Assembly (NCBI RefSeq): GCF_023016285.1
Contig: NZ_CP095413.1
Location: 3,365,001-3,429,000 of the forward strand
Direction of reading: 5' to 3'
DNA from: Muricauda sp. SCSIO 64092
GTDB taxonomy: Bacteria > Bacteroidota > Bacteroidia > Flavobacteriales > Flavobacteriaceae
DNA: 64,000 nucleotides
Below the pieces are notes generated by a model. That model was not told the origin of the DNA and did not search any database. It worked only from the letters and a program-made list of their open reading frames with translations. How positions within the stretch are numbered: position 1 is the first letter of the stretch; each line of letters begins with the position of its first letter. Positions 26,450 through 35,870 of the stretch are shown here, piece after piece. The translations under genes were made by a program, and so were the position numbers.

Positions 26450-28174
26450 CTAATAACCTATATTTTGCGTTAAAACCCCATTGCTCAAATCAATTGATGT
26501 TAGGGGTATGGGCAACAGATCAAAGTGTGGTTGGTATGCCCCTACTTTACTGCCGAAATTGCCTATGGTGCGAGCTTCATTGGCATAGTACTCCGTTAAG
26601 GTTGCTTGGGCAATGCCCCATCGTCTTAAATCAAAGAGGCGGTGCCCTTCCATGGCTAATTCCACACGTCGCTCAAAGCGAACGGCATCCCTTGCAAAAC
26701 CAGCGTCTGGGAAGACAGCGTATAAGCCCACTTGATAATTGGCGGCTGGCCCACTTTCATCAATAGCTTGCACTACCGAGGTATTGGCCGCTCGATTCCT
26801 TACCTGGTTCACATAATTTAAGGCAGTGCCTAAATCGCCGGTTTCCACTGCCGCTTCGGCAGCCATCAATAACACATCGGCATAGCGTATAATATTATAA
26901 TTGATGCCGGAGTGTACTTGTCCCCAAGCACCGCTACCCGTATCTTCACTAAATTCCGCTGCTTGGTAGACATTCTTTTTTGGGAGGTATGGACCCGATA
27001 TATCATTAAAATTCGCTCGAATCCAGTCCTTTCCAATATGCTCTCCAAAACCATTGAAATCGATACCTCTTCGTCCTACCGTATAATCCAATCTAGGGTC
27101 CACTGGAGTAATAACATCTGGAATAAATACTTCATCACTATTAATACCATAATCGTTCAGGAAATCAGTATCGTTGTAGGAATCAAAAAGGGGTAATCCG
27201 TTGGCATCAACCCTAAAGGCATTGGCCAAATCTATGGTGGGCTGATAAAATCCACAACAGGTAAAAGCTCCTCCCGCTGGGAAGTTTAATGTACCTCCTC
27301 TGTTCCCATTAAACGATTGCCCGCCATCTTCGGCAAATTGTATGGCAAATACGGACTCCGGACCATTTTCCCCAGCTACATTAAAATTGTCCAAATATTC
27401 CGGGTTTAAAGAAAACTCATTGCTAGTGATAACGGCATTAAATTCGGCCAAGGCAGCTGCCCAGTCGGATTGGTATAAATGCGCTTTTCCCATATAGGCC
27501 CTTGCCACTACTTGTGTGGGGCGCCCGGGATCGGGTTGATCAGCTCTAGTGGCTGGAAGGTTATCTATGGCAAATTGGAAATCTGCTTCAATCTGTTCCC
27601 AAGCTGGTCCAGGATTGGGCTGGTTGAATTCCTGTAACTCATAGTTCTCAACCGTTATAATTGCGACATTTCCATAAATTTTAGTGAGTTCAAAATAATA
27701 GTGTCCCCTTAAGAAATGGGCCTCTGCTTCTTGTCCGACCAGTGCCTCAAGTTCGTTAGGTAAAAGCGCCTCCCTGTCGATACCCCTAATAACGGATAGG
27801 GCAGCATTGGCCCTATTTACCCCGGCATACAGTGCAGTAAATTTGCCCCTAAAATAATCGTTGGCCGTTTGCCAGTCATTGGTTTCAATTTGAAAGAGTT
27901 CTATTTGATCCCCATCTGTACTGCCTTTATGGGCATCATCTGCAATCACATCAAACCACCAGTTATCACCACCAACGGAAAATTGATTTCCTTTGTTGTT
28001 GTCACGCCAGCCATCCAACATGGAATAGGCTCCGGTCAATAATAAATCCACCCCTTGGGTATTGGCCAAGGATTCTTCGCTCAATGCACCTACAGCAGGT
28101 GTAGTTGCAAATTCGTCCCCACAGGAAATGGCTCCGAAGAGAATAGCAAACAAATAAACAAACTTCTTTTTCAT
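26450..28174 (-). CDS. SusD/RagB substrate-binding lipoprotein 2
   Basis: This 574-residue SusD partner of receptor 2 starts MKKKFVYLFAILFGAISC, with the lipid-bearing Cys at 18, then GDEFATTPAVGALSEESLAN. SusD features include GVDLLLTGAYSMLDGW, the helical segment EAEAHFLRGHYYFELTKIYG, and the C-terminal NIIRYADVLLMAAEAAVETG and FERRVELAMEGHRLFDLRRW. It follows susC 2 after only 4 bases. It is only distantly similar to SusD 1 (19077-20723), so the two pairs probably bind different ligands. The repeat lipoprotein gene follows 145 bases downstream. Confidence 0.95.
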   Translation of the reverse strand: MKKKFVYLFAILFGAISCGDEFATTPAVGALSEESLANTQGVDLLLTGAYSMLDGWRDNNKGNQFSVGGDNWWFDVIADDAHKGSTDGDQIELFQIETNDWQTANDYFRGKFTALYAGVNRANAALSVIRGIDREALLPNELEALVGQEAEAHFLRGHYYFELTKIYGNVAIITVENYELQEFNQPNPGPAWEQIEADFQFAIDNLPATRADQPDPGRPTQVVARAYMGKAHLYQSDWAAALAEFNAVITSNEFSLNPEYLDNFNVAGENGPESVFAIQFAEDGGQSFNGNRGGTLNFPAGGAFTCCGFYQPTIDLANAFRVDANGLPLFDSYNDTDFLNDYGINSDEVFIPDVITPVDPRLDYTVGRRGIDFNGFGEHIGKDWIRANFNDISGPYLPKKNVYQAAEFSEDTGSGAWGQVHSGINYNIIRYADVLLMAAEAAVETGDLGTALNYVNQVRNRAANTSVVQAIDESGPAANYQVGLYAVFPDAGFARDAVRFERRVELAMEGHRLFDLRRWGIAQATLTEYYANEARTIGNFGSKVGAYQPHFDLLPIPLTSIDLSNGVLTQNIGY

Positions 28175-28178
28175 CTTT

Positions 28179-31100
28179 TTACAATTTTAAATTTACGCCC
28201 AACAAGAATATTTGCGGAACTGGAAATGTACTTTCATCTACGCCAATGGTCAGTGCAGTATTGGCGGGCGCACCGTCCGGATTAATTGGCTGAATTTCTG
28301 GGTCTATCCCGTCATAACCGGTAATAGTGAACAAGTTGCTCGCATTTGCATAAAAACGCAAGCTTGCAATGCCCCATTTGTCCGTAAGTTGGCTGGGCAA
28401 GGTATAGCCAACCACCAGGTTCTTTAGACGAACAAAGGAGCCATCTTCCACCAAAAAGGAATTTGTATTGGTTTCACCGTTTAATATGGTGAAGCTCAAC
28501 CCGGGTTGTGAACCGTTTGGATTTGTGGATGGGTTAAAGGCATCCAATACCCGTGTGCTTCTATTTCCACTAGGGAAAGTGGGGAAGTCAGTAAAGATTT
28601 TATCATAGTTGTAAATGTCGTTACCAACCACGCCGCTAAAGAAGACACTGAAGTCCCAGTTTTTATAATTGGCATTAAAGTTTAAACCAAAAGTGAAATC
28701 GGGGTGTGGATTGCCAATGAAGGTTCGGTCATCGTCGTTGATGACACCATCACCATTCAAATCCCTGTACCTTAACCTACCGACCCCTGCGGCATTGGAG
28801 GCAAAACCCTGATCGGGCCCTACGGCAACTTCTGCCTCACTTCTGTAGATGCCATCGACTACCCTACCAAAGAAAGAGGATAAAGGCTGCCCTTCTTCTG
28901 TACGGGTAATGGGACCACCCCTAAATGTATCACCTAAGAGAAAACCATCCAATTCAGTAACCTCGTTTTCAAAAGTAGATAGGTTAAGATCAATGCCATA
29001 AGTAAAGTCTCCACCGGAACGATTTTGATAAGATATATTTAAATCAAAACCGGTATTTTGGACATTGCCCGTATTTACAAAAGGGGCCCTGGCATCAATG
29101 GCCGTGTCACTGATAATCGTTTCATTTTCAACGATGAGGTCTTCCGTCGTATTTCTGAAGTATTCCAAGGAGATGCCCAAAGCATTGTCGAACAATCCCA
29201 CTTCTGCCCCAACATTAAAGCTCTCCGTAATTTCCCAGGTCAAATCTGGATTTCCCACGTTACTTAACAACGCGCCTGTTCTTAGGTTTGTTCCCCCGTT
29301 AAATGCATAATCGGCGAATTCGATGTTCAAGTTTGATATATTGATGGTTGGGTTGGATGCAGGTAATTCCTGATTCCCCAATTGTCCCCAAGATGCCTTG
29401 AATTTTAAACGATTTAGGAGTCCATCCTGTGGGAAAAAGTCCTCATTGCTTATGACCCATCCACCACTGAACGCTGGGAAAAAACCACTTTGGTTGTCGC
29501 CAAAGAATCTTGAGGATTGGTCCCTACGTACCGTGGCACTAAAAAGATATCTATCGGCATACGAATAATTCACCGTACCAAAGACCGAAGACAAGGTATT
29601 TTCAAAATCGAAGGTATCTGCGGGATCGACTATCGGAGTTCCTGAAGCGTTGTCCAAGAGATAGAAATCCGGGGTTTCAAACAGGAAACCGTTGGCCAAT
29701 ACCTCTAGGGACTTCCCGGTATTTTCTACAGCCTCATACCCTAAGACGGCATTCACGGAATGGTCACCAAAAGTTTTGGCGTAGTTCAAGGTATTGGTCC
29801 ATACCCAACTATAGGTCTGCTGGTTCCTTTCGGTCAAGGTGTTGGTAGATCTTGGTTCTGCAGATTCTGGGTCCAAGGCGCGAAAATCCCTGGAACTCAA
29901 TATGCTGATATCCCCCCCAAAACTTGTTTTAAAGGAAAGGCCGTCCATGAGTTCATAGCTGGCATAAATATCACCCAGGATTCGCGTTTGCTTAAAGAAA
30001 TCATCGCCATCCCTGGTCAAATTTGCAACGGGGTTGGTGGCGTTGGAGAGGCCATTGGGATTGGCATATGCGCCAGCAAAACGCCCTAAATTGTCCCTAA
30101 CTGGGACCAAAGGGCTTAAACGCATGGCAAATTGTACTTGATCGCCAAAATTGTTGTTTTGGGAGTTGCTGAAAGAAACATTAAGGTGTTCCCCAATGGT
30201 CAAGCGTTTGCCAATTTTGAATTCTGAATTCAAACGTACCTGCCCTCTTTTGAAGCCTGTAAACGATAGAATCCCTTCCCTGTTCAAGTATCCAAAAGTG
30301 GCAGAATACTTTGAGGTTTCATTACCATTGGAAAATGTGGCTGTGATGTTTTGGGTTGGAGCGGTTCTAAAAATCTCATCCAACCAATTGGTGCCCCCTG
30401 GTTTTACCGGGGCAATTACTTCTTCTTGCGTGCCCGAAAGGCGCACTCCCAAAAGCTGGGAAGGAACCTGTGGGGAACCGCCAGTTGGAAAATATTGTGG
30501 ATGAATAACAATTTCTTCTGGATCTCCCCCAGTCCTTATGGCATCGTTGGTCAAACTTTCAAAAAACACTTCGCCCAATTCGCGGGCATTTGTCATGTCG
30601 GGCAATCTATTGGCCCTACTGAAACCTGTGGAAATATCAACAGTCACCGAAAGTTTATCTTGATTGTAGCTACCACTTTTAGTGGTGACAATAATCACAC
30701 CATTGGATGCCCGTGCTCCATATATAGCGGCGGCACCATCCTTTAGGACGTTGATTTGTGCGATATCCTGAGGGTTGATGGTATTTAAAATATCGGGGTC
30801 TTGAGTTTGTGCCCCATCAATGATATATAATGGATTGTTATTGTTAGGAGTGCCCAAACCACGGATACGCACAACAGGTGCTGCACCGGGGGCCCCATTA
30901 TTGGTTATACTGACACCGGTGGCACGGCCTTCAAGTGCCTCAGCAACATTGACCAAAGGTTGTTTTGTTGCTTCTGAAACGTCAATGGAAGCTACCGATC
31001 CAGTTAAATCACCTCTTGTCTGCGCTTGGTAACCTATTATCACGACTTCATCCAATTTGTTGGCGTCCTCCAACAATTGCACATCAATAGTGCTTTGTCC

Positions 31101-31454
31101 GTTGATAGGTATCTCCTGGGTGGCAAAGCCAATATAGCTGAACACTAAAACCGCATCCGAATCCGTAGTGATGGTATAGTTTCCGTCAAAATCGGTCTGT
31201 GTGCCATTGGTGGTTCCTTTGACAATGACGTTTGCCCCAGGCAAGGGAGCCCCATTTGAATCCGTAACCATACCTGAAACGGTGGTTTGCAATGGCAATA
31301 GACCATTACTGTTCGTTTTTGTTTTGGCTTGTAGCCCCTGAACCCCAAAAACCATTAGCATTGCCAAAACCCCTTTCAGGAGCAACTTTGGCAATGTTCT
31401 GGTCTTTTTCTTCAAGCTGAAAAAGCCAAGTTCAATGGATTGTTTCATAATCAT
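28179..31454 (-). CDS. SusC/RagA TonB-linked outer-membrane receptor 2
   Basis: This is a 1091-residue outer-membrane importer. It has a longer N-terminal leader than receptor 1, with a basic stretch LKKKTRTLPKLLLKG before the hydrophobic signal (about 28-44). The start could also be the second in-frame ATG at 31448. A regulatory-like domain follows (VSGMVTDSNGAPLPGANVIV), then the TonB box region KLDEVVIIGYQAQ, the plug (INVLKDGAAAIYGARASNGV) and a barrel ending LLGVNLKL. The C-terminal RFYANASNLFTITGYDGIDP region is typical. It heads the minus-strand unit susC 2 - susD 2 - repeat lipoprotein, and an AraC regulator is transcribed divergently 337 bases away. Confidence 0.95.
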   Translation of the reverse strand: MIMKQSIELGFFSLKKKTRTLPKLLLKGVLAMLMVFGVQGLQAKTKTNSNGLLPLQTTVSGMVTDSNGAPLPGANVIVKGTTNGTQTDFDGNYTITTDSDAVLVFSYIGFATQEIPINGQSTIDVQLLEDANKLDEVVIIGYQAQTRGDLTGSVASIDVSEATKQPLVNVAEALEGRATGVSITNNGAPGAAPVVRIRGLGTPNNNNPLYIIDGAQTQDPDILNTINPQDIAQINVLKDGAAAIYGARASNGVIIVTTKSGSYNQDKLSVTVDISTGFSRANRLPDMTNARELGEVFFESLTNDAIRTGGDPEEIVIHPQYFPTGGSPQVPSQLLGVRLSGTQEEVIAPVKPGGTNWLDEIFRTAPTQNITATFSNGNETSKYSATFGYLNREGILSFTGFKRGQVRLNSEFKIGKRLTIGEHLNVSFSNSQNNNFGDQVQFAMRLSPLVPVRDNLGRFAGAYANPNGLSNATNPVANLTRDGDDFFKQTRILGDIYASYELMDGLSFKTSFGGDISILSSRDFRALDPESAEPRSTNTLTERNQQTYSWVWTNTLNYAKTFGDHSVNAVLGYEAVENTGKSLEVLANGFLFETPDFYLLDNASGTPIVDPADTFDFENTLSSVFGTVNYSYADRYLFSATVRRDQSSRFFGDNQSGFFPAFSGGWVISNEDFFPQDGLLNRLKFKASWGQLGNQELPASNPTINISNLNIEFADYAFNGGTNLRTGALLSNVGNPDLTWEITESFNVGAEVGLFDNALGISLEYFRNTTEDLIVENETIISDTAIDARAPFVNTGNVQNTGFDLNISYQNRSGGDFTYGIDLNLSTFENEVTELDGFLLGDTFRGGPITRTEEGQPLSSFFGRVVDGIYRSEAEVAVGPDQGFASNAAGVGRLRYRDLNGDGVINDDDRTFIGNPHPDFTFGLNFNANYKNWDFSVFFSGVVGNDIYNYDKIFTDFPTFPSGNRSTRVLDAFNPSTNPNGSQPGLSFTILNGETNTNSFLVEDGSFVRLKNLVVGYTLPSQLTDKWGIASLRFYANASNLFTITGYDGIDPEIQPINPDGAPANTALTIGVDESTFPVPQIFLLGVNLKL

Positions 31455-31791
31455 GTAGTTTAATTAAGTTATGTTAATTCTTGTGGTGGTCGTTGCAATG
31501 AAATGCAATCCCGTTAGAGTAAGTGATAAAATTATACATTGTTGTAACACTCAACATATACTATTTTGTCATTTTATTGTATTATTATTATTTCTTTAAC
31601 ATTTGGTAAATTGTAACATTTGAATTACCCGAATTTTGTAATTGCGCAATAAAAATGTTAAAAAAATAGGTAAGCTTCCGGTGAAGTTCAATTAAAAATT
31701 GATTCAATAATGTAGATCTGGTTGAATCAATCGGTTTTCTTTGAAATTGAAAATATGTAAGAAATTATAGTATTGATAAAAAAGTATAATA
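31455..31791. promoter_or_regulatory. 337-base divergent regulatory region (susC 2 / AraC)
   Basis: This AT-rich region carries the promoters of both genes. A 10-bp inverted repeat, ATTGATTCAA (31698-31707) and TTGAATCAAT (31722-31731), lies about 60 bases before the regulator start and is a candidate operator. No clean TAnnTTTG box was seen for susC 2. Confidence 0.5.
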
Positions 31792-32685
31792 TTGCAAAAA
31801 GTTCTTTTCTTGGAACAGAATCTAAAATACCAACGTGAAATCACCTCCTTGTCCGACCAAGATAGTTTCTTGGTGATGAACAGGGTCCGTGATGCTTTTG
31901 ATTATCCCATACATTTTCATCCCGAAATGGAATTGAATTTCATTGTCAATGGAAAGGGAATGCGGCGTAATGTGGGCTATTCCAGTGATGAAATTGATAA
32001 CTACGAATTGGTTTTGGTAGGACCCAATGTGTTTCATGGTTGGGATATGTTCAAGTGCGACCATGCGGTTCATGAGGTCACCATTCAATTCCATAACGAT
32101 CTTTTTAGTTCAAGTTTGTTACGGAGGAGTTTAATGCGCCCCTTAAAGGAAATGTTCCAGAGATCGGTGCATGGAATCCTTTTCAAAAAGCAGGAGGTCA
32201 AAAAAATTGCCCCTAGATTATTGAAGGTTTCCGAGTTGGACGGAATCGATTATTTTCTGGAATTGTTTTCCATTCTCTATGACCTCTCCAAAACTCCGGG
32301 CCAGAAACTACTCTCGGCCGCAGAACGTCCTGCGGATGATTTTGAAAATAGTGATAAGACCAAGTTGTTGTACAACTATATCCAACAGAATTATCCTAAA
32401 AAGATAACCTTGGATGAGGTGGCCCAGTTGCTCAATATGAGCAAAGTCTCCTTTAATAGGTTTATGAAAAAAACGACCAACCATACATTTATCGAATATT
32501 TGAACGAAGTACGGATCGATAACGCAGCCAGATTGTTGGCAGGCATGGATTACAGCATATCTGAGATTGCCTATATGTGTGGATTTAATAACATAGCCAA
32601 CTTCAACAGGATCTTTAAGAAGATAAAAAAGTTGACCCCGAGCTCTTACAGAAAAAAGTTCTACAACTTTAAGCATGTGGAATGA
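31792..32685 (+). CDS. AraC-family transcriptional regulator with cupin domain
   Basis: This 297-residue regulator has an N-terminal cupin-like sensor (YPIHFHPEMELNFIVNGKG, then VLVGPNVFHGWDMF), where metal- or sugar-contacting His residues lie. The C-terminal AraC DNA-binding domain includes KITLDEVAQLLNMSKVSFNR and ISEIAYMCGFNNIANFNRIF. The start is a TTG; the next ATG, 29 codons on, would remove part of the conserved N-terminus (YQREITSLSDQDSFLVMNRV), so TTG is preferred. It faces away from susC 2 and is the obvious candidate regulator of that unit, probably sensing a sugar or metabolite released from the substrate. The sulfatase gene lies convergent downstream. Confidence 0.9.
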   Translation: MQKVLFLEQNLKYQREITSLSDQDSFLVMNRVRDAFDYPIHFHPEMELNFIVNGKGMRRNVGYSSDEIDNYELVLVGPNVFHGWDMFKCDHAVHEVTIQFHNDLFSSSLLRRSLMRPLKEMFQRSVHGILFKKQEVKKIAPRLLKVSELDGIDYFLELFSILYDLSKTPGQKLLSAAERPADDFENSDKTKLLYNYIQQNYPKKITLDEVAQLLNMSKVSFNRFMKKTTNHTFIEYLNEVRIDNAARLLAGMDYSISEIAYMCGFNNIANFNRIFKKIKKLTPSSYRKKFYNFKHVE

Positions 32686-32776
32686 TCCCAATTCAGTCAA
32701 CCGAATCCATCCCCTAAAATTGGGATTGTGGAGCCAGGTTGTGGGGGAAATACCCCAAAGTACGGAGAACCCTAAC

Positions 32777-32797
32777 GGTATTCCCAAAGGGGATACC
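32777..32797. terminator. Weak hairpin between convergent genes
   Basis: GGTATTCCC pairs with GGGGATACC around AAA, with one G-T pair. There is no T run after it on either strand, so terminator function between the AraC gene and the sulfatase gene is uncertain. Confidence 0.35.
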
Positions 32798-32819
32798 AAC
32801 GGAAGCGTCTTGACTTAGT

Positions 32820-34598
32820 TCATAATCTTTTAAAATAGAGCAGCCTAAAGTCTATTGATGAATTTCCCGGGATGGAAACGGCCTTTAATGCCAGTTGTCC
32901 CTTGCCTTTTTTTAAGGTCATTTCCCCCATTTTTGTGGATTTAAAATCCTTTACATAGGACTCTATCCTAGGAGATCGGTCCTTGTCCGCACCTACCAAT
33001 GGAGGGTTATGTGCTTCAGTAATGGTCTTTGTTATCCTTTCCTTTTTCAGGGTCAGCTGAAGTTCGGTCCCAATATCTTCGGGTTTGCACGTATAATGGA
33101 GATAGATTTCAAATTGGCCGTCGTTCAAAACATCCACGTCCCAAGTAATCGAGTCGTTTTCTTGTGTCCAATTGGTGTAAAAGGAATCATTGGGATAACG
33201 ATTGCTCCTTTTGATCTTTCCATACGCAGTACCATCCCTTGCAGGTAATTGGGCAAAACCGTAGGTGCTATCGCCGATGGGAAACAATCTTTTCTGTGTA
33301 GGTCTCTCCAGTGCGTTCACTTCTTTTTCCCATTGCTTTTTTAAAGTGGCCAAAGAATCCCTAATGGCGGGAAATCTTTCTGAAACATCCATGGTCTGGC
33401 CATTATCCGCAGTGATATCATACAATCTGTTTTCATGGTCCAACCGATAATTCCGGATCCGAACGCTGGTTTTTTGGTTCCAATGGTTGTAGACTGCCCT
33501 ATTGATCGTGCTTTGACCCTTGTTCAATAGCGCTTGGCTCAAATCCATTCCATCCAGTTTCAGGGAATTGGGTAAGGGGATGTTCGCCAAACTTGCCAGG
33601 GTAGGCAAAAGATCCACTGATCCCATCAGTTGTTTTGATGTTGTTCCAGCGGTAATTTTGTTGGGCCATTTGATAAAGAATGGGGATTTTACGCCCCCTT
33701 CATCCGTACTTCCCTTTTTGCCGCGCATGTTCCCGTTCCATCGCCAACCAGCGGGTCCATTATCGGACATAAACACCACAATGGTATTCCTTTCCAAACC
33801 ATTTTCTTTAAGATGTTTGGTCAAACGTCCAATGTTCCAATCAATATTTTCAACCATGGCCAAGGCGGCACGGGTAAAAAGTTCATCTTCCACTTCGTTG
33901 CCATGGTACTTCATCCCAAGGGTACTTTCCCCAAACTTTTTCCAAAACCCATCCGGTACCTGCATTGGACTATGGGGGGTATTGACCGGAAGGTATAAAA
34001 GGAAAGGTTTGCCCCGTTGCTCGGATATGAATTCCATGCCATGGTCAAAAATATCATTGACCAGGAAGCCCTTGCCTTTTACAATTTTCCCATTATGTTC
34101 CAGCATTGGGCTAAAATAGTTGCCCCAGTGCCCGGAACAGAATCCATAATAATCATCAAAACCCCTGGAGTTGGGATGGTATGGGGGTTGGGTTCCATTG
34201 TGCCATTTCCCGTAGGCCGCGGTGGAATAACCAGCTTCTTTGAACAGTCCGGCCATTGTAGGGGCCTTCAGATCCATCCGTTCCCCACCAGCTGATGTGG
34301 AATACACGCCCAGTCTGGGGAAATATTGCCCTGTCAACAACTCCGCGCGGGTAGGGGAACAAACAGGTTGTACATAAAAATTTGAAATTGCAGCGCCTTG
34401 CAGCGCAATGGAATCCATATTTGGCGTGGAAAGGTTGGTATTTCCATGATAACTCAAGTCACCCCAGGCCTGGTCATCGGTCAAAATGATAATAATGTTC
34501 GGTTTTTTGATGGGTGCAACCGGTTTGGAACAGGAGGTTGTCCACACCGTAATGGGTAACATCAAAACAAACCATCGGGAAAACGTACTTCTATCCAT
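32820..34598 (-). CDS. Cys-type sulfatase lipoprotein (S1 family)
   Basis: This 592-residue sulfatase would remove sulfate esters from a carbohydrate or other ester. The start at 34598 gives MDRSTFSRWFVLMLPITVWT with the lipid-bearing Cys at 23; an 18-residue upstream extension is unlikely. IIILTDDQAWGDLSYHGN holds the calcium-binding Asp pair, and PVCSPTRAELLTGQ carries Cys80 (C-x-P-T-R), which must be converted to formylglycine. AYGKWHNG, TPHSPMQVPD and FMSDNGPAG are further active-site segments. A C-terminal domain of about 120 residues looks like a beta-sandwich add-on. No maturase gene lies in this window. The neighbouring SusCD/AraC unit suggests that it trims a sulfated substrate before uptake. 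Exact substrate cannot be read. Confidence 0.93.
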   Translation of the reverse strand: MDRSTFSRWFVLMLPITVWTTSCSKPVAPIKKPNIIIILTDDQAWGDLSYHGNTNLSTPNMDSIALQGAAISNFYVQPVCSPTRAELLTGQYFPRLGVYSTSAGGERMDLKAPTMAGLFKEAGYSTAAYGKWHNGTQPPYHPNSRGFDDYYGFCSGHWGNYFSPMLEHNGKIVKGKGFLVNDIFDHGMEFISEQRGKPFLLYLPVNTPHSPMQVPDGFWKKFGESTLGMKYHGNEVEDELFTRAALAMVENIDWNIGRLTKHLKENGLERNTIVVFMSDNGPAGWRWNGNMRGKKGSTDEGGVKSPFFIKWPNKITAGTTSKQLMGSVDLLPTLASLANIPLPNSLKLDGMDLSQALLNKGQSTINRAVYNHWNQKTSVRIRNYRLDHENRLYDITADNGQTMDVSERFPAIRDSLATLKKQWEKEVNALERPTQKRLFPIGDSTYGFAQLPARDGTAYGKIKRSNRYPNDSFYTNWTQENDSITWDVDVLNDGQFEIYLHYTCKPEDIGTELQLTLKKERITKTITEAHNPPLVGADKDRSPRIESYVKDFKSTKMGEMTLKKGKGQLALKAVSIPGNSSIDFRLLYFKRL

Positions 34599-34735
34599 GG
34601 CAGGTAAGGTAATTGTCTTTCCCAATGTATTGCTAGTTTTGTAAATAACCAAGTCGTATTTTTAAAAGCCATCATTGGGGGATGTGACCATCTTTTTTGA
34701 ACTACATTTGCCCATCTTTTCGTAATTGGTCAGCC

Positions 34736-35146
34736 ATGATAGCAACAATATGTAGAAAGGCACATTTTAATGCGGCACATCGTTTGCACAATCCCAACTG
34801 GAGCGATCAAAAGAATGTGGAGGTTTTTGGAAAATGTAACAGTCCCCATTACCATGGACATAATTTTGATCTGGAGGTCCGTATTCGGGGTGAAGTGGAT
34901 CCAAATACGGGCTTTGTAATGGATTTGGCCTTTTTGGGACAATTGATCAAGGAGGAGATAGAAGAACGATTTGATCATAAAAACCTAAACGAAGACTGCC
35001 CGGAGTTTAAAGATATTTTTCCGTCCACGGAATATTTTGTAAAAATTATTTACGATATTTTGAAGCCCAAGCTCAAGGAAGGCCAGTTATTGCATATCAC
35101 CTTGCATGAAACACAAAAGAATTCCGCAGAATATGGGGATTGGTAA
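34736..35146 (+). CDS. queD: 6-carboxytetrahydropterin synthase (QueD/PTPS family)
   Basis: This 136-residue enzyme converts dihydroneopterin triphosphate to 6-carboxytetrahydropterin, the first queuosine-specific step. MIATICRKAHFNAAHRLHNP gives zinc ligand His15, and GKCNSPHYHGHNFDLEV gives the family Cys34 with zinc ligands His40 and His42. FDHKNLNEDCPEF and the catalytic-type Glu in TLHETQKNSAEY are also normal. I chose the ATG at 34736; a TTG-initiated extension of 13 residues is improbable. The gene diverges from the sulfatase with 137 bases between starts and precedes tRNA-Val(GAC). 6-pyruvoyl-tetrahydropterin synthase activity is the alternative within the family. Confidence 0.92.
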   Translation: MIATICRKAHFNAAHRLHNPNWSDQKNVEVFGKCNSPHYHGHNFDLEVRIRGEVDPNTGFVMDLAFLGQLIKEEIEERFDHKNLNEDCPEFKDIFPSTEYFVKIIYDILKPKLKEGQLLHITLHETQKNSAEYGDW

Positions 35147-35173
35147 CATTTTTACGATATTGCAGCACTTTTT

Positions 35174-35248
35174 GGAGTATTAGCTCAGTTGGTTTAGAGC
35201 GCTGCCTTGACAGGGCAGAGGTCACTGGTTCGAATCCAGTATACTCCA
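35174..35248 (+). tRNA. tRNA-Val, anticodon GAC
   Basis: The full 75-base cloverleaf has acceptor GGAGTAT/ATACTCC and D arm AGCTCAGTTGG. The anticodon stem CTGCC/GGCAG carries loop TTGACAG (GAC at 34-36), and the T arm is ACTGG-TTCGAAT-CCAGT. The discriminator is A. It lies 27 bases after queD and is followed at 35264 by a terminator. Together with the UAC isoacceptor at 10447, the window has two tRNA-Val genes. Confidence 0.97.
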
Positions 35249-35263
35249 CGAATAACACCTATG

Positions 35264-35289
35264 CCCCCTTATAATTCAAGGGGGTTTTA
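35264..35289 (+). terminator. Terminator after tRNA-Val(GAC)
   Basis: CCCCCTT (35264-35270) and AAGGGGG (35278-35284) with a 7-base loop precede a TTTT run. It is also placed to stop the convergent minus-strand gene that ends at 35300. Confidence 0.85.
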
Positions 35290-35299
35290 TGTTCAAGGG

Positions 35300-35725
35300 C
35301 TAATCTACCTTTTTTAAATCATTCTTCTCCATCTCAAAAATCATCTCGCTTTCGTCAAGTGAAAATCGCATTATGGATTCTTTTCTGGTGGGATAAATTC
35401 CCATAATTGAATATCCATCTTCTTCAGTACCTATTTTGATGAGCTGTTCTTGGGAATCGAATTTCCATTTTGCACCTTCAATCATTCTAAGAATCATTTG
35501 AAAGGTAGGTGCCTTGGATTCAGTAGTCAAATGAAAATCCCCATTTTCCAAAAAACTAAAAGTTGCATTTCTGAAACCATCCATTACGCCCCTAAGCTCT
35601 GGGTTTGGTGACTTTTTGACTATCTTTTTTGCTTTCCAATGACCATATAACTCACTTTGTTGGATTTGTCCATACGAACAAATACTTAAGATAATTGCTG
35701 CAATGAGCAATACGATATTTTTCAT
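35300..35725 (-). CDS. Small secreted protein, lipocalin-like
   Basis: This 141-residue protein has an N-terminal signal peptide (MKNIVLLIAAIILSICSYGQ, cleavage near residue 20). The mature part is beta-rich and begins IQQSELYGHWKAKKIVKKSP; the G-x-W motif followed by strands such as FSFLENGDFHLTTES and AKWKFDSQEQLIKIG is typical of small lipocalin-like Bacteroidota proteins. I cannot name a ligand. The ATG at 35725 is used since 13 upstream codons would precede the signal. It is flanked by a terminator on one side and 145 bases of gene-free DNA on the other. Confidence 0.7.
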   Translation of the reverse strand: MKNIVLLIAAIILSICSYGQIQQSELYGHWKAKKIVKKSPNPELRGVMDGFRNATFSFLENGDFHLTTESKAPTFQMILRMIEGAKWKFDSQEQLIKIGTEEDGYSIMGIYPTRKESIMRFSLDESEMIFEMEKNDLKKVD

Positions 35726-35870
35726 GTTTTCTGTTTTATGGTTCCAAGCAACCATTTCATACACTCAAGACATCCCTAAGATAACGAATACCTGAAGTAG
35801 AAAAAACCCAGAAAACAATGATGTTGCTAAGGTAGTACTAAGGCCATTGGGATAGGACCAAAACCATTTT

